Origin: Aureobasidium sp. EXF-3400
Lineage: Eukaryota > Ascomycota > Dothideomycetes > Dothideales > Saccotheciaceae
Assembly (NCBI GenBank): GCA_024195585.1
Contig: SWBL01000185.1
Span: forward strand, 34,984-98,983
DNA: 64,000 bases
Reading direction: 5' to 3'
Below, one piece after another: positions 57,223-64,000 of this stretch; positions within the stretch are counted from its first letter, which is position 1; each line of letters starts with the position of its first letter. Both the position numbers and the translations under genes were made by a program. A model generated the notes under the pieces. The model was not told the origin of the DNA. It was given only the letters and a program-made list of their open reading frames with translations, and made no database searches.

Positions 57223-58462
57223 ATGACACAGATGAAAAGCAGTGTTGAGGATGGTCTGAAGCACATCAAGATTGCTCTAATGGGAGTGACAGGTTCCGGA
57301 AAGAGTACATTCATTCATACTGCCAGCCAAGATCCAGACGTGCAGGTCGGAGAGACATTGGGATCATGTATGTAACTTTTGCTGGTCTTGACAGGCTTGG
57401 CTAATGTGAGATCTAGGCACTGCCGATGTTCAGGACTTCGTCTTCATTCTTGATGGCCTCAAGATCACCTTGATTGATACTCCGGGTTTCAATGACTCGA
57501 CCAGGTCAGAGACAGAAATACTGAAAGAACTCGCAAGTTATCTCGGGGAGAAATTCAAGGAAGATATACTTCTGACTGGCATAATCTACGTCCATGCATT
57601 GGAGAGGAGAATGATGGGATCAAGTCTTCGTAATCTGAAAATGTTCAGGGAGTTATGCGGACCAGAGGCATTCGGGAATGTCTTACTCGTGACGACTGGC
57701 TGGGGAGATCTGGTCAAAGCGAACAAATACGACAAGGCTGTAGCCCATGAAGATGATCTGAGGACAAATCCAAAATACTTTGCACCTCTAATCGCCAAAG
57801 GGGCAACTCTTGCGAGGTTCGAAGACACTCGGGAATCTGCCTTATCTCTAATCAAACGCCTAGTAGGATTCGAAGAAGTATCGCTGCAGCTTCAGAGGGA
57901 GCTAATTACCGAAAATCTGCCATTGGCCAAGTCTTCGGCCGGTGCAGTTGTCAACGAAGAACTCCAGAGGCTCGACGACCACTACAAGGCCGAGATGCAG
58001 AAGTTGAGAGACGACATCAAGACTGCGCGAGCAGAGCATGACGGAGAATTGGAGGAGGCATTGGCCATGAGCCAAGAAGCGTTCGAAACACAGATTCGTC
58101 AGATCCATATCCAGAAGGATCAACTACTCTATCAGCGCCGGAATGATCAGAGAAAACACGACCAAGACATCAACGAAATCCGCAAACAAATGGATGAGAT
58201 GAAACTAAGCCAGATCACCCTCCGCGCCGAAAAGATCGAAGCTGAGAAGTCGCTTCAAGAGGTCATAGATATGGTCCGCCAAAACCAGGGCAAGCTGCGC
58301 CCGGAGGAGCAGAAAGCCGTCAACCGTGAACTGGAGTCTGCTCAGGAAGACGGGAAGGCCCAAGAGCTGTTGATCAGTCTTTTCAACATGGTTGGGAGTG
58401 TAGCGATGACTGTGTTAGGTTTGGGTGAGATATGGGAGATGTTTGATCCTGAGTATGTCTGA
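57223..58462 (+). CDS. AIG1/IMAP-like GTPase with C-terminal coiled coil
   Basis: Predicted GTP-binding protein. Two exons, 57223-57367 and 57417-58462, with a 49-nt intron after the G1 region (phase 1), giving 396 aa. G1 P-loop GVTGSGKSTF (residues 21-30), G3 LIDTPGFNDS (residues 68-77), a G4-like VTTGWGDL in place of the usual NKxD, and the AIG1-type helix YVHALERRMMGSSLRNLKMF. After about residue 220 comes a long coiled coil (LRDDIKTARAEHDGELEEAL onward). It ends in a short hydrophobic stretch (ISLFNMVGSVAMTVLGLG) that could be a membrane anchor. Fungal members are numerous in accessory regions; function unknown. Confidence 0.9.
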
Positions 58463-58813
58463 ATCAGATCACTACAAGTAGATAACCTCTCTATGTCCAT
58501 TCGATGAGTTACGCATGTTTTCTCTATGGAGAACAAGTAGTTAGTCTTGAGCGAGATCAAAGAATGCTCGATGTTTGTAGATTGATCATAATTGGAGCAT
58601 TTCGTCGTGTACCAGCAATTCGGCATCAAGCCTCAACAACTCTCATCTTGATATGTTGCCACCGGAACTGCAGGATCTATATTGTCTAAACGAGTGTCCT
58701 ACTTCAACTGGTCAGGCCCATCGATAACCATCGATACAGCCTGTTCATCTTCTCTAATTGCGGTGCATCTCGCTGTGCAGTTCTTGCGCTGCTGGAGTCA
58801 ACCTGATACATGA
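58463..58813. other. 3' flank of the GTPase gene
   Basis: No gene. It leads into the simple repeats at 58814. Confidence 0.5.
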
Positions 58814-58935
58814 GGTTGGTTGGTTGGTTGGTTGGTTGGTTTATTACTGTAAGCTATTTACAGTCTTGTCGTCTGTATGAGCTATTCTAAACATTTTTCC
58901 ATCGCTGTGCTCGCTGCTTAGTCTCAAGTTCGATC
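58814..58935 (+). repeat. Short repeated element copy A, with (GGTT)n head
   Basis: GGTTGGTT... tetranucleotide run (58814-58841) followed by TTATTACTGTAAGCTATT, GTCTGTATGAGCTATTC, TAAACATTTTTCC and CGCTGCTTAGTCTCAA. The same unique part recurs at 58990-59095 and in shorter form at 61440-61502, each time preceded by a different tetranucleotide run. Confidence 0.75.
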
Positions 58936-58980
58936 TAGTAAGAGATCCAAAACTCCCCTATCCCTGCCCTTTCTAACCAA

Positions 58981-59095
58981 TAGATTGATCGATTAATTGA
59001 TTGATTGATTTTTGTAAGCTATTCACGATCCTGTCGACTGTATGAGCTATCCTAAACATTTTTCCTTAATCGCTACGCTCGCTGCTTAATCTCAA
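58981..59095 (+). repeat. Short repeated element copy B, with (GATT)n head
   Basis: GATTGATC/GATTAATTGATT run (58983-59010), then TTTTTGTAAGCTATTC, GTCGACTGTATGAGCTATCC, TAAACATTTTTCC and CGCTGCTTAATCTCAA. It is clearly homologous to copy A, about 170 bp upstream, with a few substitutions and a 3-bp insertion. Confidence 0.75.
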
Positions 59096-59496
59096 ATGGA
59101 TTTTGGTGGCACACTTGACCACTCGTTTACTCCTTGACTTTTGTATTCTAACCTAGTCAGGCAAAAAACGACCAGAGCAGTTCCGACCTCGGAACTGGTA
59201 GAACTGGTAGAACTGGTAGAACTGGTAGAACTGGTATAGGGGTCACTGTCAGTAGGAAAGATGTGACATTCTAAGTGTTCAGTCTCCATATTCATAGGGT
59301 ACGTCGCTACGTTCTCAAAGGTCCCTTCGAGGCTGGTTATAATATCGGTCTTGAGACAACTTTTGACACATGAAGTGTCTCTCCAATAGCTCGTGCGGAT
59401 AGTCGTCCTCGGTGAGGTGTAGTCATTAAGCCGGCGCTCGCGATGATGCGCAAATTCGGTAAGGATGTTAAGCTCAGAGGACGGCGCAAGGGTCAT
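59092..59496 (-). CDS. Hypothetical open frame containing the Ser-Thr-Ser repeat
   Basis: ATG-initiated frame of 134 codons (MTLAPSSELNILTEFAHHR, then MNMETEHLECHIFPTDSD). Its repeat SSTSSTSSTSSTSS is encoded by the 9-bp minisatellite. A frame in a different phase just upstream (59807-59496) ends at the same place, so a frameshift relic is possible. No domain. Confidence 0.3.
   Translation of the reverse strand: MTLAPSSELNILTEFAHHRERRLNDYTSPRTTIRTSYWRDTSCVKSCLKTDIITSLEGTFENVATYPMNMETEHLECHIFPTDSDPYTSSTSSTSSTSSTSSEVGTALVVFCLTRLEYKSQGVNEWSSVPPKSI
59192..59236. repeat. Minisatellite, five copies of GAACTGGTA
   Basis: Five exact head-to-tail 9-bp units. The core GAACTGG is also the building block of the palindrome cluster at 59706-59783, 470 bp away. 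Confidence 0.9.
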
Positions 59497-59705
59497 TAAT
59501 GGAGCTGAGTATTCGCTTTAGGACTCAGATGAATCAAAGGAGGAGAGTATCTAAGAGCTCTCCGCCGGAGTTTGAGAAGGTCGTGTAGCCATAGGGTGGC
59601 TATAACATGGATCATTTGGACGCGTCGTAGAGCAGCAGGCCTCGACCGATGTAGCTTACGAGGGTCAGCCGAACCAATTAAAAGCCTGCCGGAGTACTGC
59701 CGGCG

Positions 59706-59783
59706 GAACTGCCAGTTCGAACTGGCAGTTCTCAGCTGAGAACTGGTCCACCTCGAGAACTGGCAGCTCGAACTAGTGGACCA
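59706..59783. repeat. Overlapping perfect palindromes built from GAACTGG
   Basis: 59706-59731 is a perfect 26-bp palindrome centred on TTCGAA. It overlaps a perfect 16-bp palindrome at 59728-59743 (GTTCTCAGCTGAGAAC). TGGTCCAC at 59744-59751 is matched by the inverted GTGGACCA at 59776-59783, enclosing CTCGAG. Nearly the whole segment can fold as hairpins or a cruciform. Confidence 0.9.
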
Positions 59784-59940
59784 GTCCCGAGAATTGTCCA
59801 GTACCAACTCTGACCATCATGGGAATGCAGCATGGGTTGAGGACACACAAAACGTCGACTTTCTGAAAGATCTAGCCAAGGCTCTTTACTCCACTAAAGA
59901 ACTTCTCGCAAAGCCAGATCCGACTCGATCAACTGTGAGT
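59776..59940 (+). CDS. Possible exon of an unknown gene
   Basis: An open stretch with AAWVEDTQNVDFLKDLAKAL and STKELLAKPDPTRST ends exactly at a good GTGAGT donor (59934). No ATG or downstream exon was identified. It begins inside the palindrome cluster. Confidence 0.25.
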
Positions 59941-60025
59941 AGCTGTTCATACCATCTTCATGGATACGATCGGCCATGTTATGGCGAGCGGATATGATAC
60001 GTCGCTTGGTGCATTATTTTCTGCC

Positions 60026-60561
60026 CTACCCTCTGAGATCCAGGACTGATAGAGCCGAAGATATCTCGCAAGACTCCTCACAGGCTTCTTGGATCTTCTG
60101 ACAACTATCGTTGATCTCATCGCAGCACTCGTCTGTTTTCTCGATGATTGTCAGTTTCCCATCATCGATTGCCTCCGCAACCTGGATCTCAACCTCATCA
60201 CACATCTCTTGACGTTCTGTCAGGATTGACTGTTTCTCCTTATTCACAGCATCTTGTATGATCTCACGAATGCTGGCTTGATCAATCAAAGCGTTGTTGT
60301 CAACGCTGGGCATCTACTCTAAGCACGAAACCTGTCTGGATCGTTTCTTCTGGTATCGAAGAGTTTCGGCGATGATCTCAGGCTCGGAACGCCCTTTGTG
60401 AAACACCGTCGGTACGATGTTCGAGGGTGACATTCCATCTCTCGTGCGAGGCTAAACTGCGTACGCAGGTTCGATTCAACAATGAATATGCCTGTGGCCT
60501 TGAGTAACTTCAGTGTCGAGACTACCGTGCGGAAGCTGTTGGATCCTGCTTGTTGAATCAT
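60026..60561 (-). CDS. Possible gene remnant: acidic coiled coil
   Basis: A 95-codon ATG frame at 60313-60026 reads as an acidic coiled coil (AVNKEKQSILTERQEM, then EKTDECCDEINDSCQKIQEA). Just upstream, 60561-60319 is a second ATG frame in another phase (FRTVVSTLKLLKATGIFIV). They may be two exons or a frameshifted gene; no intron fits cleanly between them. Confidence 0.35.
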
Positions 60562-60639
60562 AGTCTGACATTCTAAACTACCTCTGGGTACGATAGCACT
60601 GCAAGCCTCAGCAGAACTTGGCGCGCAGTCGTTGAACAG

Positions 60640-61400
60640 ATGTCGTTCCAGTGTAAATGGCTGCTGCCTAAGCCCAGTCGATCAATTTGTCATCTCGTTG
60701 TCAGCTGGTACATTATCATGGCTAGGAAAGAGAGCAGGGGTACAGTAGCCCGCCAGCTCACAGCTTTAATCGATCTTCTCTGCCAGCAGCACTCGCAAGT
60801 ATGCCCATCACAGCTTCGAAATACGATTAACGGGTTGGTCCACAACATTTCTCGTGTAGCTACGCGATCATCAGCACACCCCCGAACGTTCAATTGAAAG
60901 TTTCCGCACAATGAGGGAGAAAGATGAGTCGCCCAGCAAAGTCTTCAACTTCAAACCTAAGGAAGAATGGAATTATGGGATTGCTCAGCCGGTACACTTC
61001 TCAAAAGTATACCGATCTTATATGGTGGTTATCCTTGGAAATGCATTACAAAGACCGCCAGGGTGGGTCATGATTGCTACGGTTTGTATCTATCCTGCTC
61101 ATACTTCAGAATCTTTCTAATTCGGCCAGATTACATCGACCTTGCCTCCGGATTCTGACAAGGATCACTACCTTCCTATATGTCCGACGAAGGAACACCA
61201 GAAAGGTGGTGCACAACTGAAACTATGCGGAAGTTTCGGGGAACCAACAATCTTATTCTTATTCTCATACGTAAGAATCGAACATGTCGAAGAGGTGCCA
61301 TCAGCGATCTTATGGGAAACCTTCCGATCGGATGGGCTGGGTACGATGCTCCAAGAGAGATCTTTTGGGACTTTGCAAAGATGTTTAGGTGAACGGTAGA
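60640..61400 (+). other. Weak open frames, no firm gene
   Basis: Frames at 60640-60897 (MARKESRGTVARQLTALID), 60911-61120 (SPSKVFNFKPKEEWNYG) and 61180-61392 (GNLPIGWAGYDAPREIFWDF) each look partly protein-like. They may be exons of one gene, but borders could not be fixed. Confidence 0.3.
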
Positions 61401-61429
61401 GAACGCTTGTTGCTATCTTTACTGTCGAT

Positions 61430-61505
61430 GGATTTGATTGATTGATTTATTAATCAGTATAAGCTATGAACAGTCGTCATGACCGTATGAGCCGTCCGAA
61501 ACATG
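61430..61505 (+). repeat. Short repeated element copy C, with GATT-rich head
   Basis: GATTTGATTGATTGATTTATT, then AATCAGTATAAGCTATGAAC, AGTCGTCATGACCGTATGAG and CCGTCCGAAACAT. More diverged than copies A and B, but the order TAAGCTAT, CAGTC, GTATGAGC, AAACAT is kept. Confidence 0.55.
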
Positions 61506-61571
61506 CTCACGTCAGCCTGTTTATTCTCAGAATCATCAGAGGAGAGATATGATCGGAGGCTGAGGGCAGCT

Positions 61572-62080
61572 TCATCCATCCATACGGCGGCGAACAGCGG
61601 TAGAAACAATGTCGACTACAATATCGACGACTGCGACACAAGCGGAGGATGGAGCTGCACTGAGGTTTCCAACCGTCCCAGTGGCGCGCATGTGGTAAAG
61701 GAAGATAAGAATTGGCATAATGGTGCACAAGTGAAAGCGGAAATGATTGACTGATTGCAATCGTGGCCAGTGTTGCTTGCGATGGTTCAGAGCTTCGGTG
61801 TGCTGATTGGCGGAAAGCTGGGTATGGAACTTTCTGTTGCAGGTGTCGCACTCGAATTGAGGCTCCCTGTGCCCTGTGTCGTCCATGTGCTGATCTGCCG
61901 AACTTTGGGCGGAAACTTTTCGATCGGATGCGTCGCATTAGTATCGTGGGCCTCAGTATCCATGTGCTTGTTAGCGCTACTTGGTCAACGAACTTGCGAT
62001 CGCATGTCTCGCACTCGTCGTTGTCGTACATCTCGAGCTCGTCTTTGAGAAATCGTCGGTCAGGGTTAGATCTGACAACA
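61572..62080 (-). pseudogene. Frameshifted C2H2 zinc-finger gene
   Basis: On the minus strand the fungal finger family with linkers of the NQHM..GH type is seen in three different frames. LKDELEMYDNDECETCDRKF is in one, SANKHMDTEAHD in a second, and QHMDDTGHREPQFECDTCNR with KFHTQLSANQHTEALNH in a third. The pieces are in the right order and spacing for three tandem fingers, but no introns explain the shifts, so two indels are likely. No complete gene. Confidence 0.5.
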
Positions 62081-63263
62081 ATGGTAAGTTATGAATCTTT
62101 AGGAGCAGGGAAGGCCGGAGTAGAGGACAGTAGGCTGGGCAGCGCGAGATAAGTGTCGCTGCCTCATCACTGTGCCATAGCAAGCGCAGAGTGCGTGGCC
62201 GTTATGCAACATCATGCAGTGCCTCAAGGCGGATGACCGCGGTGCCATCATATGTAATCCAATGATTGTCGACGCTCGCAAACTTGTCACAGATCCTGGG
62301 CGCGTTGGATTGTCCACAGCGTTGGAGTTCCCTCGTCAGCAGCTAGCCATAATCACTGCTGAAACGCTGGGGCGAAACAAAGCCAGAACAGGAGGACGAG
62401 CTCATATCCTCCTAGCTAATGTGTGGCACAGGTGCATCATTATGCTCACCAACCAACCTGCATTACCGGAATGCCATGATTGCGCAAACTGAGAGCTGCA
62501 GTCGTACAAGAGCAATCTGATTCTTCTGGCCTGGAGAGGTATAGCGGCGGCCGAAAGTCTTAGCCACAGGCGTGTGGCGCTGTCGCTGAGTCAACCAAAG
62601 CACCCAAGGTTTGGACGATTCCGTCAGTTTGCGCGAGAGCGACGGCTTCCAAGAAACTTCGCGATGAAGCACAACATACAGCTAATTCGATAACGCAAGC
62701 AGATTCAATGAAGCATCGAAACGTCACACCACCCGCAAGATTCATGAGTCAGCCATTTGCAGTAGCGCATCATATTATAGGATAGGCTGATCAACTGAAA
62801 TAGAATGTATAGAATCCTTAGCTAGGGTCCTATCGACCGCCGAGACAAGCGGCCACTTACTGCATACATCGTGCAGATCCATTAGCAGGGTATTGTGCAA
62901 TATGCAACATGCGAACGCGAATGCGGATATGAGCGGGACAACGAGACTGGCATGATTTGATGACCTGCATATGAGCCTATCCTGCGTGGCGACTTCCTAC
63001 TGGCCCAGCATGGCATCTACGAACAAGTGCTGGATTCGAGCCTGTGAGGCTTTGGGGACTAGCGCATAGTGACATGCTCATATTCCTGTGGTATCATGCC
63101 ACCAATCGGCGGACTTGGGGGGGTTGTCCTTGGGCAGATCGTTTTGGGAGCCTTTTTAGTGCAATCCACCGACACCTCAGAAGCTTTCCTTCATCAACAG
63201 CCTGGCTCAACATCTAGCAAACGACAACTTCATCGCATAAACCCTGTAAAACTTACTTCCGAC
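62081..63263. other. Intergenic stretch
   Basis: Short frames only; no gene, RNA or repeat recognised. The frame of the exonuclease-like gene is open upstream to about 63069 without a good start. Confidence 0.45.
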
Positions 63264-63926
63264 ATGGCGTCTCTAGACATGGTTGCTATCATCGAGGACA
63301 AGCTTTCAAAGCTGAGCCATTGTGAAGCGATGTCGGAAAGCGACAGGGCACAGATGCTCGTGACGATGGTAGACACTCCGGCTGCGATCAGGTCCTTAGT
63401 GGATATCCTGGCACCCCTTGAGCAAAGCCTTGGCTCGATTTATCTGGACTTGGAAGGCATCAACTTGTCTCGCCATGGATCAATATCTCTCTTGCAGATC
63501 TTTGTTCCATCATGCCAGCAATCTTTCATCGTCGATATTCACACCCTTGGTGTGCAGGCTTTCAACGCCTTCAGTTCCGAAGGAAAGACCCTGAAGAATG
63601 TATTGGAGTCCAATACCATCAAGAAGCATCTATTCGATGCTCGGAACGACTCTGATGCATTGTACGCTCTGTTTGGCGTTCGACTGGCGGGTGTCGTGGA
63701 CATACAGCTTCTGGAATTAGCGTCAAGAAGAGGTGCTAAGCACATCGTATGCGGCCTTGCGGCTTGCATTAAGCAGGAGCAAGCTCTTCCATCGCTAGCT
63801 TTGTCGCAGTGGCAAAGCACCAAAAAGAAAGTCGTGAAAATGTTTGATCCCAAACTCGGCGGATCATACGAAATATTCAATAAAAGGCCTCTCCCGAAGA
63901 TTAGCTTTATAGGGCTAAGCTGGTAG
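63264..63926 (+). CDS. 3'-5' exonuclease (RNase D-like, DEDD) domain protein, 3' end doubtful
   Basis: Predicted DEDD-type exonuclease. From the ATG at 63264 the protein has IYLDLEGINLSRHGSISLLQ, where the metal-binding Asp and Glu are residues 62 and 64. ILQ..VDIHTLG and KKHLFDARNDSDALYALFG (second Asp block), GVVDIQLLELASR and KMFDPKLGGSYEIFNKRPLP follow. The expected last motif (Tyr..Asp) has not appeared when the frame ends at TAG 63924-63926. The DNA after it (ISLAAAKMIQIGKGK) stays open in the same frame to the window end. A donor GTAGAT overlaps the stop, so the gene may continue by splicing beyond the window, or it may be truncated. An alternative start is at 63096. Confidence 0.75.
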   Translation: MASLDMVAIIEDKLSKLSHCEAMSESDRAQMLVTMVDTPAAIRSLVDILAPLEQSLGSIYLDLEGINLSRHGSISLLQIFVPSCQQSFIVDIHTLGVQAFNAFSSEGKTLKNVLESNTIKKHLFDARNDSDALYALFGVRLAGVVDIQLLELASRRGAKHIVCGLAACIKQEQALPSLALSQWQSTKKKVVKMFDPKLGGSYEIFNKRPLPKISFIGLSW

Positions 63927-64000
63927 ATCTCCCTCGCTGCTGCCAAGATGATTCAAATAGGCAAGGGAAAGATGCACCCTCTGACTCGGCTAACGTCGAT

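Noticed and set aside
60..64000. Prokaryotic-style operons, ribosome-binding sites, CRISPR arrays and tRNA genes
   Set aside because: The spliceosomal introns show that the DNA is eukaryotic, and no spaced repeat array or tRNA-like fold was seen on reading both strands.

Overview
The window is nuclear DNA of a filamentous ascomycete (Pezizomycotina, most likely a Dothideomycete; the class is inference). Introns are short (about 46-130 nt) with GT..AG ends and CTRAC-type branch sites. Genes are monocistronic and lie on both strands. The families are typical of moulds: a GH18 chitinase, a GH17 glucanase, a fungal HNH_2 nuclease, Hsp70-like ATPases, a hydrolase-NB-ARC NLR, 2EXR/F-box-like proteins and C2H2 proteins of the QHM..GH type. 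No rRNA, tRNA, CRISPR array or intact autonomous transposon was recognised.

Layout. 1.5-3.0 kb: folylpolyglutamate synthase. 4.2-7.2 kb: a decaying multi-exon gene, then a divergent pair of unknown genes. 8.5-11.4 kb: three diverged copies of one lost coding module, two of which bracket a small spliced gene. 13.4-14.4 kb: a membrane protein. 17.1-20.7 kb: an intact class-II O-methyltransferase and a secreted GH18 chitinase. 23.0-28.2 kb: two helical unknowns, a GH17 glucanase and an F-box/2EXR-like protein. 28.9-31.7 kb: a thaumatin-like pseudogene fused at its 5' end to a truncated NLR pseudogene. 32.2-33.3 kb: a SUMO-like (Rad60-SLD) gene. 34.9-35.4 kb: a strongly divergent histone H4 variant with an intact reading frame. 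36-42.8 kb: a Ser-rich surface protein, a membrane protein of about 660 aa and unknown genes. 43.3-47.2 kb: an HNH nuclease, a broken zinc-finger gene and a B-type-cyclin-like gene. 48.8-53.8 kb: a helical protein with one hydrophobic segment and a complete nine-exon Hsp70-like gene. 54.3-58.5 kb: a coiled-coil gene interrupted by one TAG, and a fungal AIG1-like GTPase. 58.7-62.1 kb: simple repeats, a palindrome cluster, a short repeated element and a frameshifted C2H2 gene. 63.3 kb to the end: a 3'-5' exonuclease-like gene.

No metabolic operon or biosynthetic cluster ties the genes together. What unites the window is its accessory character. Diverged paralogues of core genes (H4, cyclin B, Hsp70, FPGS, RNase D-like exonuclease) sit among defence or secreted-protein genes and many relics. 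Several relics are broken by in-frame stops of the CAA-to-TAA or CAG-to-TAG kind, which suggests C-to-T (RIP-like) mutation. The most notable single item is the H4 variant on the minus strand at 34924-35420.
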